Source: Treponema sp. UBA1233 (GTDB lineage Bacteria; Spirochaetota; Spirochaetia; Treponematales; Treponemataceae). Taken from it: a stretch of DNA of 64,000 nucleotides. Made by a program: the position numbers and the translations under genes. Location of the stretch: positions 26,916-90,915 of the forward strand of contig DBWR01000021.1 of the NCBI GenBank assembly GCA_002309305.1, given 5' to 3'. Each line of letters opens with the position of its first letter. Positions within the stretch are counted from its first letter, which is position 1. The notes beneath the pieces were generated by a model. The model saw only the letters and a program-made list of their open reading frames with translations. It was not told the origin of the DNA and made no database searches. Positions 9,067 to 19,005 of this stretch are shown here, piece by piece.

Positions 9067-10602
9067 TTACTCCAAGGGTTCTCCCAATTCCTGGAAATGG
9101 CGGGTCAACAGCAGGACATGGTCTTCGGAAGCATAGCTTTTGGACGGGCTCAATACATAGGGCACAAGGACCATTTCTGAAGTGTTGGCCTCTCCATCCT
9201 GGGTTTGTCCGTAGCTTATGCTGTAGGTCTTTGAGAAGACGGGTGTTTCTGTCGCTGACCTGAATTGAATGTAAGCTCCATCCCCATAATCAAGGGCAAC
9301 ATAACTTCCTGCGTCATTTACAGTGTCCCCCACGGCGATGTAATTTCCGTCGGTAAAGGTGACTATTGTTCCGTCGGGCATCCTCCAGTCCGGTCCTGAC
9401 TCAAGGTTCTGCACATAGGGTTTTGCAATGGATTCACGGTTGCCCTGAGACTTGATGTAGGCCGTTGCGTCGTTCATCTTTTTGTAGTCTCCGTTCCATT
9501 CCGCTCCCTCGGCAACAAGAATGCGAAGGTCGTCATGCATGATGACCCTTACTTCATCCGTGCTCCTTAGCGAAACGTCAACCCTACGCTGAAGGTTTTG
9601 AATCTCCAGGTTTGTGGCGGTGATGTATATTCCGTTCCTTCGTACCAGGTTGTTCTGCCAGTCAAACACTTCCTCCTGGTTTTTCAAGAGGAAGATGATC
9701 TGCTTGTTATCCCAGTCAAAGAATATGTAATGCAGGTCCTTTGTATGTTCGTCGGTCTTGTACCAAAGGCCGTTCAAAAACTTTGCAAACGTGTCTTTTG
9801 AACCGTCCTGTATTCTTGCCATGTCTGCTGCGGAAATGTTTGCTCCAACCTGCCTGATTTGTTCTGCCAGCTCGTAGCGTCCCAGTTCTTCGTTCCAGTC
9901 GTAGCGTGACTGAATCTGGTCGGTGGAATTGGGGTGGGCCGGATCTGCCGTGTTCATGATGATGGAAAAACTGTCTCCATCGGCTCCTGTCAGGTTGTAT
10001 GCGTCGGATCTGTCCGTCTGCTGTATGTAAATTGAACCGTCACATTCGAGGTTTGCTATCTGGGTCACAGATACTGCCGTTTCCGTCCTGGTGATGAAAA
10101 ATGCCTGAAGGACTTCGTTTCCCGTATCTACAAATCCCTGATATACGAGGGCTATCCTGTGGTCTCCTGTCAAATCGATTCCCGTATAGGAAAAAGTCTT
10201 TGCCTGGCGGATAGGGGTCGCAATGGATGCAAGACGTTCATATTCACCTTTCTGCGGGTTAAAGAGTCCGACTATAAGCGTAATGTATGGGCTGGATTCC
10301 GTGCGTATGGCGTTTACCTGATCGGCATTCAAGTCACCGTCAAAATCCATGTCCACTGTGGAAATCAAAGTCTCGTCCGGATTGAGCGGAACAAGGGATA
10401 CCATTTCCGGATCCATGTATGGAGAGGTTGAACCGTCAAGATCTTCATCTTCCGCATCCTGGTCACCATTGATTTTGGGAACAACAACGCGGGATGCCGT
10501 TACCTTTTCTTCCGGGGCTGTAAAATACCTGTGCTGTATGTAAATCAGGGCTATTGCTCCGATTGCCAGTACAAAAACTGCAAAAACAACTTTCTTATGC
10601 AT
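9067..10602 (-). CDS. Secreted or membrane-anchored protein, possibly pallilysin-related
   Basis: 511 residues with an N-terminal signal anchor (VVFAVFVLAIGAIALIYIQ) and a large extracytoplasmic part. Residues ~82-98 contain DMDFDGDLNADQ, which looks like an EF-hand/FG-GAP type calcium loop. The rest is beta-rich, with repeated acidic-aromatic segments (YAIFFDWDNK-like LHYIFFDWDNKQ, VAEGAEWNGDYKK). The size, context and calcium-like loop recall the 'pallilysin-related adhesin' annotations of treponemes, but no HEXXH protease motif is present, so the relation is uncertain. It follows galE on the same strand with a 3-nt gap and is probably cotranscribed. Confidence 0.6.
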   Translation of the reverse strand: MHKKVVFAVFVLAIGAIALIYIQHRYFTAPEEKVTASRVVVPKINGDQDAEDEDLDGSTSPYMDPEMVSLVPLNPDETLISTVDMDFDGDLNADQVNAIRTESSPYITLIVGLFNPQKGEYERLASIATPIRQAKTFSYTGIDLTGDHRIALVYQGFVDTGNEVLQAFFITRTETAVSVTQIANLECDGSIYIQQTDRSDAYNLTGADGDSFSIIMNTADPAHPNSTDQIQSRYDWNEELGRYELAEQIRQVGANISAADMARIQDGSKDTFAKFLNGLWYKTDEHTKDLHYIFFDWDNKQIIFLLKNQEEVFDWQNNLVRRNGIYITATNLEIQNLQRRVDVSLRSTDEVRVIMHDDLRILVAEGAEWNGDYKKMNDATAYIKSQGNRESIAKPYVQNLESGPDWRMPDGTIVTFTDGNYIAVGDTVNDAGSYVALDYGDGAYIQFRSATETPVFSKTYSISYGQTQDGEANTSEMVLVPYVLSPSKSYASEDHVLLLTRHFQELGEPLE

Positions 10603-10605
10603 ATT

Positions 10606-11583
10606 TTATTTTCCGTAATACCTTTTGTATGCCTTCCATGTGGTGTCCAAAAGGGTGTTGATGTCACTGTATTTTGGCTCCCAGCCGAGCTTTTCCTTTG
10701 CTAGAGCTGAACTGGCCGTAAGCTGTGCGGGGTCTCCGGGACGACGTGCGACATATTCTGCCTTGATGTCTACTCCGGTAATCTTTTTTGCCGCCTCAAG
10801 CATTTCGGTGACTGTGATTCCTGTTCCTGTTCCAAGATTCAGAGTCAGGCTTTCTTTTTTTGACGTGATGTATTCAAGTGCAAGAACATGTGCCGCAGCA
10901 AGGTCCGTGACATGGATGTAGTCGCGTATGCATGTTCCGTCGCGGGTGGGGTAGTCGTTTCCAAAGATGCTTAGCTTTTCCCTTTTTCCGCAGGCCGCCT
11001 CCATGATTACCGGAAGCAGGTTGGCAGGATTGCGTTCAAGTCCATAGAGCACTCCCTCGGGGTCATATCCCGCCGCATTAAAATACCGCAGGGCCGCAAA
11101 GTGAAGTCCCTTGAGCTGTTCGTACCACTTCATGAATTCTTCTATCTTGAGTTTTGTAAAGCCGTAGTAGTTTTCAGGATTTTTCGGGTGGTTTTCGTCT
11201 ATGGGCAGATACTGTGGCTCACCAAAAACCGCCGCACTTGAAGAAAAGACCATGTTCAGGCAGTTGTGTGCCACCGCCGCATTAAGGATGTTCACGGTTC
11301 CGTTTATGTTGTTGACTGAGTATTTTTCGGGCTTTATCATGGACTCTCCGGCCGCCTTGAATGCTGCAAGGTCCACAAAGGCGTCAAATCCACGTTCAAA
11401 AGCGGAATCCAAGTCTTCGGGATGGAGGATTGAACCTGCAATAAAGTCATTTTCCGGGAAAAGGTTTTGAATCAGTCCGCTGGAAAGGTTGTCAAATACA
11501 GTAACTTTGTGTCCACGGGCCATAAGTTCCTTGACCACATGGCTTCCAATATAACCTGCTCCACCAATAACCAAAACTTTCAT
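10606..11583 (-). CDS. galE: UDP-glucose 4-epimerase
   Basis: 325 residues from the ATG at 11583 (AGGAGGAACTGT just upstream; an ORF extension to 11604 reads through this site). A short-chain dehydrogenase fold: GGAGYIGSH for NAD at the N-terminus, SSSAAVFG, YYGFTK giving the catalytic Y..xK pair, and RDYIHVTDLA plus RRPGDPA, both typical of GalE. It interconverts UDP-glucose and UDP-galactose for glycan synthesis. First gene of a two-gene minus-strand unit with the secreted protein. Confidence 0.92.
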   Translation of the reverse strand: MKVLVIGGAGYIGSHVVKELMARGHKVTVFDNLSSGLIQNLFPENDFIAGSILHPEDLDSAFERGFDAFVDLAAFKAAGESMIKPEKYSVNNINGTVNILNAAVAHNCLNMVFSSSAAVFGEPQYLPIDENHPKNPENYYGFTKLKIEEFMKWYEQLKGLHFAALRYFNAAGYDPEGVLYGLERNPANLLPVIMEAACGKREKLSIFGNDYPTRDGTCIRDYIHVTDLAAAHVLALEYITSKKESLTLNLGTGTGITVTEMLEAAKKITGVDIKAEYVARRPGDPAQLTASSALAKEKLGWEPKYSDINTLLDTTWKAYKRYYGK

Positions 11584-11722
11584 ACAGTTCCTCCTGCGTA
11601 ACATACTTGTTTAATGATTGTTTCCATCATATAACAAACTGAACTTTTTAACAATACTGGAAAGTTGAAAGTTGAAAAGTGAAGGTTTTAGAGATTTTTC
11701 ATAAAATCAAGGCCCTGTTTGG

Positions 11723-11751
11723 TTGAATTTTAGTGAAATTTGCACTATATT
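11723..11751 (+). promoter_or_regulatory. Promoter of the cyclase-FecR operon
   Basis: TTGAAT (11723-11728), 17 nt, TATATT (11746-11751). A weaker overlapping sigma-28-like reading (GAAA-N15-ACCGATAT, 11735-11761) is also possible. Confidence 0.5.
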
Positions 11752-11822
11752 TTACCGATATGATAGTGTGGGAGTTTTTAGAATTTCTACATATTTCAAT
11801 TTTTTACCAGTAGTTGAGAGAA

Positions 11823-14027
11823 ATGAGTAAAGAAGAGATAAAAACGACGGATAAAAAGAAGAAACGGGGTGGCATCCTTAGCCGTAACATTGGGGCCAAG
11901 CTGTCATTGATTATTGGAATAACGGTTATTTCATCACTGCTTATCGTAACTTTCATGACCAGTAATTTTATGGGTGATGATGTAAAGATAACGGCAGAAG
12001 ACAATAACCGTACCCTTAATTCCCGTTCAGCCGCATCAGCAGACGTTAAACTCACCAACATACGTTCCAACGTATTTCAGCTCCTGGACCTTATAAACGC
12101 GGCAGGAAGCGGTTCAAACGCCGCCATTGCAAGACAGGCACAGTCATTTTTCTTTGAGCGCAACTCAGATGTGGCCTTTATTGCCGTTCAGTCACTGGAA
12201 AACATCAAGAGCGGGGACATCGCCAAAACTTCTTCAACCGACCTCCGCTTTTTCAACAACCACTTTTTCTCAATAAATGAGCTTGAAAACACCGTTGTGG
12301 ATGACTTTTTAAGCGCAAACACGGAAGACCTTGAGCGTTCATGCCTTGGAGAAACCATTGCATTGAATGCATCCCCATATTTCAACATTCCTGTAATCTC
12401 ACTTTTGTTCCCGTATACTGACAATGGAACCCAGCAGACCTGTGTAATCATCTTTTCCGTTGAATCCCTTTCAGAAGCCATAGGTTCAGGTTCCGGCTCA
12501 ACAACAAGCAATACATCGTTTGTTATCAACAACTACAACGACATCCTCCTGCATCCTGACGGGGAATTGGTACTTGCGGGCGCGGGATTCAGCAATCACC
12601 CTCTGGTACAGCAGCTCAGGCAGAACAATGACAACAATACTTCTAGCTTCCAGACCCTTTTTGAAATGGAAGAGGACGGCAAGAAGGAAAGATACTATGG
12701 AGCATACGAAAGGCTTTCCATCGGTGACATCGTGGTTTTGACCACAGTTCCGGAAAAAGTCGTTTTGGAAATGGTCGAAAGGACAAAGACTACCAACATC
12801 AGGATGACCCTTTTGATTTTCTTCATCTCCATTCCGTTCATGCTTTTCTTTGCACATCTGGCGATTTCAAAACCGCTCAAAATACTTACGGCTGCGGCAG
12901 AAGACATTTCCCGCGGTAACTTCAATACCGAAATAATTGACTCACTCAACAAAAAACGAAAGGACGAAATCGGTGTCTTGAACCAGGGTACGGCAGACGA
13001 AAGGGACTTCCTGAATACGTTTGCAAAATTCACGAACCAGGGCGTTGCAAAGGCAATTGCCACCAAGTCAATCGATTTTGAGCCTCACCTCAAGGACTGC
13101 ACCATATTCTTCAGCGACATCCGTGGATTTACAAAAATTTCCGACGGTTTCAAGGATCGCTTTGGAAACGAATCTGCTGCGGAAATCATCGGCTTCCTGA
13201 ACGACTACATGGGACGCATGGTTAACTGTGTATCCCTGAGCCACGGTAACATAGATAAATTCGAAGGCGACGCAATCATGGGCGTATGGGGACTTTTGCG
13301 CGAGGACAATCTTGATTACGAAAAGCTTCCTGACACCGACTTGAACAAGGCAAAGCTTCAGGCAGAACATGAGGCCCACGTCAAGGGTGATGCAGTAGAC
13401 TGTATCCGAGGCATCATCAGCATGCGTTATGCCCTTATGGAATACAACAAGGCCGCAGAGGAATTCACTAAGCTCCATGCAGGTGAACCCAAGGCAAAGT
13501 ACAAGCCCCACATTCAGATTGGATGCGGTATAAATACAGGACGTGTAACCGCCGGTGTTATGGGTGGTGGAGAAAAGATGGAGTATACCGCAATTGGTGA
13601 CGCCGTAAACTTCGCTTCCCGTACCGAAAGCACAAACAAGCCTTGTGGTACTGACATCCTGATTACAGAGGACACATACAACCTCCTCAAGATGGACTTT
13701 ATCCGCTGCCAGGAAAACCACTTTACGATTCCTGCAGAGAACATGGAAAGTGAGATTCTTGTTGAGCGTATCCCTGTAGGCATAGAAGTAAAGGGCAAAG
13801 GCGAACAGCATTTCTACGGTGTGGTCAACATGCCGAATTTTGATATTGAAAAATTCTTCAGGGGAAATAATCCTGATTTTAAGGCTGATCCGGACTGTCT
13901 CAAGGCGGTAGGCCCCACAGGACCAAAGACCCTGAATGAAGTAAGAACCCTGTTAGGTATTCCGATCCCAGATTTTGCAAAGGTAAACCTTAATGAAGAA
14001 GAAAACAAAACAGTCATTAAGCAGTAA
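11823..14027 (+). CDS. Membrane-bound class III adenylate/guanylate cyclase
   Basis: 734 residues from the ATG at 11823. Order: a basic cytoplasmic start, TM1 (LSLIIGITVISSLLIVTFM), a large extracytoplasmic sensor region (~50-325, Cache-like in size, unassigned), TM2 (MTLLIFFISIPFMLFFAHLA), a HAMP-like linker (ISKPLKILTAAAEDISRGNF), and a class III cyclase domain. The first metal Asp is D432 in FFSDIRGFT; the second lies in GDAIMGVWG; MEYTAIGDAVNFASR carries the usual loop. It should make cAMP or cGMP in response to a periplasmic signal; nucleotide choice is not read. A C-terminal tail of ~70 residues overlaps the FecR gene by 35 nt, suggesting coupled translation. Confidence 0.88.
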   Translation: MSKEEIKTTDKKKKRGGILSRNIGAKLSLIIGITVISSLLIVTFMTSNFMGDDVKITAEDNNRTLNSRSAASADVKLTNIRSNVFQLLDLINAAGSGSNAAIARQAQSFFFERNSDVAFIAVQSLENIKSGDIAKTSSTDLRFFNNHFFSINELENTVVDDFLSANTEDLERSCLGETIALNASPYFNIPVISLLFPYTDNGTQQTCVIIFSVESLSEAIGSGSGSTTSNTSFVINNYNDILLHPDGELVLAGAGFSNHPLVQQLRQNNDNNTSSFQTLFEMEEDGKKERYYGAYERLSIGDIVVLTTVPEKVVLEMVERTKTTNIRMTLLIFFISIPFMLFFAHLAISKPLKILTAAAEDISRGNFNTEIIDSLNKKRKDEIGVLNQGTADERDFLNTFAKFTNQGVAKAIATKSIDFEPHLKDCTIFFSDIRGFTKISDGFKDRFGNESAAEIIGFLNDYMGRMVNCVSLSHGNIDKFEGDAIMGVWGLLREDNLDYEKLPDTDLNKAKLQAEHEAHVKGDAVDCIRGIISMRYALMEYNKAAEEFTKLHAGEPKAKYKPHIQIGCGINTGRVTAGVMGGGEKMEYTAIGDAVNFASRTESTNKPCGTDILITEDTYNLLKMDFIRCQENHFTIPAENMESEILVERIPVGIEVKGKGEQHFYGVVNMPNFDIEKFFRGNNPDFKADPDCLKAVGPTGPKTLNEVRTLLGIPIPDFAKVNLNEEENKTVIKQ

Positions 14028-16776
14028 AGCTTCCCTTGCATTCTGGCTGGCCATCTTCTTTTGTGCGGCGGGAGCTTCGATAAGTGCAGTTTTATTTTCT
14101 CAAAGTCTGAACATGGTGCTGTCCAAAAACGAAGAGCCCATCGCGACCATTACGTTTAAAAACAAGACCGCACAGCGCCGTTTTATTGACCGTGTAGTCT
14201 GGGACCGCCTGAAGCAGCATTCTGATTTGTACAACGGTGACGTAATACACACCATGCCGCTTTCTTCCGCTACGATAAAATACAATTCCGACAACAGTAC
14301 TGTTGAAGTTTCGGAAAATACCATGATTCAGGTTTTTGCCGTTGACGGACAGAACGTTGCCGATGTCAGTGAGGGATCTGCAACAGTAAGCGCCGGTGAA
14401 AACGGAATGCAGCTCATTTCCGCAGGTGTTAGTGTATCCGTACAGAGCGGTGGCATTTTAAGTGCGGTATCGTCTGACGGCAAGACGACTTTCCAGATGA
14501 TTCAGGGACAGGCAGATTTGGACAACCGTTCCCTTATGCAGGGGGATGCCCTTGAGAGGGGACAGGACGGCCAGTATTCAACTCCGTCTTTTGTCGTGAC
14601 AAGTCCAATGCCGGAATACAAGCATCTGTATTATACGCCCGGTGCGGCTCAAGTACCTTTCTCATGGAAGCTTAGCAACATTTCAAGCGATACTCCAATG
14701 GAACTTGAATTTGCACGTGACAAGAAATTCAACAACGTGATTAGAACTGTATCAGTTACCGGAATCACACAGCTTTCAGTTGATTTGGAAAGCGGTGACT
14801 ATTACTGGCGCCTTAAAACCCTTAACGCAGACGGAAGCACAAATCTTGAGGCAGGAAGCAAACTACGCGTCATGCAGTCACTTCCTCCCGAGACAAAGGT
14901 TCCTGTTGCAGACTACGAATACCTGTACCGTACGCAAAAGCCACCGGTCCGCCTTATCTGGACTGATTCAGAATATGCCGCATCATATCAGGTTGAAATC
15001 GCAAACAACCCTCAGATGAATAATCCTACTGTAAAGCAGAGGTCATCACAGGCGTCCTTCATCGTATCAACGCTTGGTGAAGGCAAATGGTACTGGAGGA
15101 TTACTCCGTTCTACAACATAAACAATATCGGGCTTGCAAATCCTTCTGAAATAAGCTCGTTCAACATTTCACAGAGGGGCAACTTGAACCGCCCGACGCT
15201 AAAAGTTCCAGCCGAAGGAAGTTTCGTCAACACCCAGATGATTGGTGACACAAAAGTCAACTTCTCTTGGAAAATGGAAAATGAAGCCGACAAGTATGAG
15301 ATTCTCATAGCAGACAATGCAAGGCTCGTAAATCCTGTTGTAGACACTACACTGGAAAACAACTTCATTGCAATATCACCAAAATCTTCCGGAATTACGA
15401 ACAAGCAGTGGTATTGGGCCGTTCGTCAGATTGACAACGAGGGTAACCGTTCGGAACTTTCTACAGTACGTACCTTCTATGCGGTTGACGGTAAAATTGA
15501 ACAGCACACTATATTCCCAAGTCAGGATTACTCAATACTCCAGAGCCTTTTGGTGGACAGCCGCTTTACATGGAAATCTAACCTTCCTCTCGTAAAGCAT
15601 GTTCAGATTGCCACCGACCGCTCATTTTCAAATATCGTTTACGATACAACCCAGGAAAGCACTTCACTTTCTGGAGTCAAGCTGAATCTTGGTTCATATT
15701 ACTGGAGGCTGTATGCTTCTGACGGTACAACCGAATATACCACAGAGCCAAAGCAGTTCCATGTAGTACCGCCTCTTCCTGCACCAACCAACCCGAATCC
15801 AAATGCGGCAAACAGGGCAGTCATCAGGCCGTATACGCCATATAAATTCCAGTGGACTCCTGTGGCCGGAGCAGACTACTACCGCCTCAAGCTTTACCGC
15901 AACGGCCAGTCTGAATCCCTTATAGACGAAAACTTCATTTCCGGCAGTTCACTTGAACTCAACATGGCGGAATATCCAGACGGCTATTACCAGTGGAGCA
16001 TTCAGGCATATGCTAACGAAAGCGAAAAGGGAAGCCGCCGCAACGGTTACCTCACGGAAAGTGTGTTCGAACTCAAGCACTTGCATCCGGTTGAACTTGC
16101 ATATCCAAATGATTCAGCAGAGTTTGAAGGTCTGGAAGCTCTGGACAATCCTCCTGTGTTTAAATGGACGTCAAAGGAAGCAATAGCGACTCAAAGCATG
16201 CTTTTGTACAAGGTAAATCCATCTGGTGGAGTAACTCTTGCATATAAGGATCCTGTAGACAGAAGTGAGCGCAAGGTTCAGATAAGGCAGCTTTCTCCAG
16301 GTGATTATGTATGGAACATCGAAGCCATGAGTACTGATGACCTTGACATCACTGGATTAAAGACAAGAAGGTTTACAATTCTGCCGATTGAACCGTTCAG
16401 TCCTCCTAAGGGACTTTCAACCGGAAGGACAAGTTATTTTGATGCCGCATATCTTCGTAAGACTCCGGTAATCAACTTCAGCTGGAATTCCGTCAAGCGT
16501 GCAAACGACTACATTCTTGAGGTTACAAATCCCAAGGGTGCAAAGGTCCTTACAAAAATACTTAACGGAAACGATAATACAAAATTCGCAATGGAAGACC
16601 TTACCGTTCTTTCCAAGGGTGAATTTGAATGGACGGTTCGCGCAGTTCGAATGGATGCGGAAAACAAGCAGGTGCTCATCGACGGTATTCCTGCAACTTC
16701 CACATTTACAATTGACTTCTCGCTCAAAGAAAACGGCGGAAAGAAAAAGGATACGGGTACGCTCTATGGCCATTAA
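13993..16776 (+). CDS. FecR-domain protein with tandem FnIII-like repeats
   Basis: 927 residues. One N-terminal transmembrane anchor (ASLAFWLAIFFCAAGASIS) is followed by a FecR-like domain (~50-200; LYNGDVIHT, SSATIKYNSDNSTVEV, EGSATVSAGEN) and then about six repeated units of ~90-100 residues. Each unit has the pattern xxYxVEIAxNxxF...xxYYWRLxxxD (for example SYQVEIANNPQMN, GEWYWRI-like GKWYWRITPF, GSYYWRLYASDG), as in FnIII/Ig folds. It is presumably a periplasmic scaffold or signalling partner of the cyclase encoded by the overlapping upstream gene. It overlaps the next gene by 11 nt. Confidence 0.75.
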   Translation: MKKKTKQSLSSKASLAFWLAIFFCAAGASISAVLFSQSLNMVLSKNEEPIATITFKNKTAQRRFIDRVVWDRLKQHSDLYNGDVIHTMPLSSATIKYNSDNSTVEVSENTMIQVFAVDGQNVADVSEGSATVSAGENGMQLISAGVSVSVQSGGILSAVSSDGKTTFQMIQGQADLDNRSLMQGDALERGQDGQYSTPSFVVTSPMPEYKHLYYTPGAAQVPFSWKLSNISSDTPMELEFARDKKFNNVIRTVSVTGITQLSVDLESGDYYWRLKTLNADGSTNLEAGSKLRVMQSLPPETKVPVADYEYLYRTQKPPVRLIWTDSEYAASYQVEIANNPQMNNPTVKQRSSQASFIVSTLGEGKWYWRITPFYNINNIGLANPSEISSFNISQRGNLNRPTLKVPAEGSFVNTQMIGDTKVNFSWKMENEADKYEILIADNARLVNPVVDTTLENNFIAISPKSSGITNKQWYWAVRQIDNEGNRSELSTVRTFYAVDGKIEQHTIFPSQDYSILQSLLVDSRFTWKSNLPLVKHVQIATDRSFSNIVYDTTQESTSLSGVKLNLGSYYWRLYASDGTTEYTTEPKQFHVVPPLPAPTNPNPNAANRAVIRPYTPYKFQWTPVAGADYYRLKLYRNGQSESLIDENFISGSSLELNMAEYPDGYYQWSIQAYANESEKGSRRNGYLTESVFELKHLHPVELAYPNDSAEFEGLEALDNPPVFKWTSKEAIATQSMLLYKVNPSGGVTLAYKDPVDRSERKVQIRQLSPGDYVWNIEAMSTDDLDITGLKTRRFTILPIEPFSPPKGLSTGRTSYFDAAYLRKTPVINFSWNSVKRANDYILEVTNPKGAKVLTKILNGNDNTKFAMEDLTVLSKGEFEWTVRAVRMDAENKQVLIDGIPATSTFTIDFSLKENGGKKKDTGTLYGH

Positions 16777-18148
16777 AAAACTGATCATATTGATGTTGTT
16801 ATTCTCTGCCTCATTTTCCTTTCTGACATCTCAGGAAGTTGATTCAACTGAATCTGAGCTTGAAACCACTGATGAAGAACTCATTGATTCTGCTGAACTT
16901 TTACGAAGGCAGATGGAGCAGGAAATTGCCGAAAAAAACGTCATCGTGCAGCCCCTCAGCTGGGAAAGTGCGGGTGAAGTCCTGAAATACGACGTTATCA
17001 TTCAAAAGCGTTCTGAAACTGCAGGTGCAAACGGTAAGTACACATATACAGAAATATTCCGTCATGTGACCGACGAACAGGAAACCGAGGACTGTACGAT
17101 ATTCCTTGATCCGACTTTGCCGGCGGGATACTACAGGCTCATAATCCAGGTATACAACGTTTTGGGCATGCTGGAAGAAGATTATACCTCTGTAGAAGAC
17201 TTTACGATTCTGCCTGCCCACCTTCCTGAAGTAAAGAAGGTAAGCTATCCGCTCAACTCAGGTGATACGATTTACCTTGACGACGGAGACAATGACGGAA
17301 TCATCCGTGCAACAGGAAAAAACCTTCATCCGATGAAAGAATCAGACGAAGACATTTCTTACATGGACTACATACTCAGCAATGACAGGCGCAAGATTCA
17401 TGCGCAAAGCATAATAAACCTAAAGCCCGACAAAAGCGAAGTTGAGCTTCAGTTTGATCCAAAAACCATGGCCGTTGGTGTCTATGATTTTTCTGCGGTG
17501 GATGCTTCGGGACTGCATTCTGTTCCGGATAAAAACTCTCAGATTACGATTAAATTCAAAAAGCTCTTTGACTTTGACCTGTCTGGCGGATACATGTGTC
17601 CAATCGTTTTGTTTGATGATACGATAAAGACCTATATGGATACGACTCTTTGGCCGGTAAGTATTGTCGGTAAGGCAACATTCATCGCATACAAGCAGAT
17701 CTGGGGCTACCTCGGACTAAATCTTTCCATCTATGGAACAAGATTCTTTGGAAGGGGTTCTGGGGATGCAACCTACGATGTTGACGGAAACTTCCTTGCA
17801 ACCCAGTTAAACTTTGTATATCAAAAGCCATTCTACTTTAAGAATAAGACTACAGGAAGGTCTTCCCACCGCCTGACTCTTGACGTTCATGCCGGTGCGG
17901 GACTTACAATGTTCAACGGAATGACACTGCATTTTGAACACAACATTGACTCAGATCCGCTCAACTCAATCAACTTTTCCGCGGATGCCGGTGTTGCACT
18001 GCAAGTCTACATAACCAAGAGGCTTTATGTAGAAACAGGTGCGGATTTCCTTGTGGCGTATGTACCTCTAGATTCTCCCGATAAGGGAAAGGTTGACATG
18101 TTCCTTGGAACCGTGATTCCTTCTGTCAGCGTCGGCTGGCAGTTCTAA
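16766..18148 (+). CDS. Outer-membrane-like secreted protein of the cyclase operon
   Basis: 460 residues starting at the ATG at 16766; the frame stays open back to 16499 only because it shadows the previous gene. A signal peptide is clear (MAIKKLIILMLLFSASFSFLTSQ). The middle (~90-250) has Ig-like segments, and the last ~190 residues alternate polar and aromatic strands (GYLGLNLSIYGTRFFG, RLTLDVHAGAGLTMF, RLYVETGADFLVAY) and end in VSVGWQF, a C-terminal aromatic typical of beta-barrels. Third gene of the cyclase-FecR set; together they look like an envelope sensing unit. No named family recognised. Confidence 0.65.
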   Translation: MAIKKLIILMLLFSASFSFLTSQEVDSTESELETTDEELIDSAELLRRQMEQEIAEKNVIVQPLSWESAGEVLKYDVIIQKRSETAGANGKYTYTEIFRHVTDEQETEDCTIFLDPTLPAGYYRLIIQVYNVLGMLEEDYTSVEDFTILPAHLPEVKKVSYPLNSGDTIYLDDGDNDGIIRATGKNLHPMKESDEDISYMDYILSNDRRKIHAQSIINLKPDKSEVELQFDPKTMAVGVYDFSAVDASGLHSVPDKNSQITIKFKKLFDFDLSGGYMCPIVLFDDTIKTYMDTTLWPVSIVGKATFIAYKQIWGYLGLNLSIYGTRFFGRGSGDATYDVDGNFLATQLNFVYQKPFYFKNKTTGRSSHRLTLDVHAGAGLTMFNGMTLHFEHNIDSDPLNSINFSADAGVALQVYITKRLYVETGADFLVAYVPLDSPDKGKVDMFLGTVIPSVSVGWQF

Positions 18149-18166
18149 TATATTCGGGAGAAGATT

Positions 18167-18388
18167 ATGGAAGAAATAAAGTTTGAAGTAAAACAGACAT
18201 TTGGCACTCTTTCTGAGACAAAAAGCGGATGGAAAACAGAACTGAAGCTTGTTTCGTGGAGTGATAGGCCGGCAAAGTACGACATTCGCTCATGGGCTCC
18301 GGATGGTGCAAAAATGGGCAAGGGCATTACGATGACAGCCGAAGAGTTAAAAAAACTGCGTGATATTTTAAACGAAATGAATATCTGA
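18167..18388 (+). CDS. PC4/YdbC-type single-stranded nucleic-acid-binding protein
   Basis: 73 residues. The pattern KTELKLVSWSDRPAKYDIRS followed by MGKGITMTAEELKKLRDIL matches the small bacterial YdbC/PC4 (transcriptional coactivator p15) family, which folds as a short beta sheet plus helix and binds ssDNA. Length is normal for the family. AGAAG-type ribosome-binding site at normal spacing, 18 nt after the outer-membrane-like gene, so it may share its transcript. Its precise cellular job is not known. Confidence 0.8.
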   Translation: MEEIKFEVKQTFGTLSETKSGWKTELKLVSWSDRPAKYDIRSWAPDGAKMGKGITMTAEELKKLRDILNEMNI

Positions 18389-18405
18389 CAGCTATTTGGC
18401 TATAA

Positions 18406-19005
18406 TTATTTTACAAGGCGGATGTTGTCTACAAGCAGCGTTCCGCCTTTATTGTTTCCGATGATTTGAATCAGGGCACAGTAAAGTTCGTTGCCACTCT
18501 GGATTGCTTCGGCTTTTTCATTCTTTCTGTTGCGGATGTTTTCAACAAGAGAAAATCTTACGTCCCTGTTTTCTCCCGGTTCAAGCAAAGCGGATTTGCA
18601 CACAGTCCAGTTCCAGTTTTCCCTGTCAAGAAAAGCGACGTTTACAGAAATTGCCTGTGCGCCTGTGTTGTTGAAGTCAATCACTATTTCACGGTATTTT
18701 CCCCAGTCTGGCTCAAAAAGCTCAGTGCATGCAAAAGAAGCCTGGTGGACTTTATTCATGGGACCGAAAGAAAATTCCGCACATTTTTTTCCCTGGGTGC
18801 ACCAGTCTGAATTAATTGAACACTCAAGCGCCATGTTGGATGCTGTCCAATTCAAGCTTGAATCTGCGGCAGTCGTCCAAAAGTTTCCGTCTTCAAATCC
18901 ATCAAGAAGAAAAGTGGATTTATTTGTTCCCTGAGAAAAAGAAAAAGAAGAAAGCAAAAGGAAAGCCAGCAGACAGACAAGGCTCTTGGAGCGGAATCCC
19001 ATCAT
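18406..19005 (-). CDS. Secreted beta-sandwich protein, carbohydrate-binding-like
   Basis: 199 residues with a signal peptide ending in FSFSQ. The mature part opens with LLDGFEDGNFW and ends in GTLLVDNIRLVK, the opening and closing strands seen in jelly-roll carbohydrate-binding modules, with FNNTGAQAISVNVAF between. Ligand unknown. GGAGGAAA precedes a double ATGATG; the first ATG overlaps the upstream stop in an ATGA junction, so both genes form one transcription unit. Confidence 0.6.
   Translation of the reverse strand: MMGFRSKSLVCLLAFLLLSSFSFSQGTNKSTFLLDGFEDGNFWTTAADSSLNWTASNMALECSINSDWCTQGKKCAEFSFGPMNKVHQASFACTELFEPDWGKYREIVIDFNNTGAQAISVNVAFLDRENWNWTVCKSALLEPGENRDVRFSLVENIRNRKNEKAEAIQSGNELYCALIQIIGNNKGGTLLVDNIRLVK

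Noticed and set aside
13068..13811. 247-residue minus-strand ORF inside the cyclase gene
   Set aside because: It lies fully antisense to the conserved catalytic domain, with no ribosome-binding site or recognisable motif.
16499..16765. Upstream extension of the outer-membrane-like protein
   Set aside because: The extension overlaps the FecR gene in another frame and precedes a clear signal peptide that begins at 16766.
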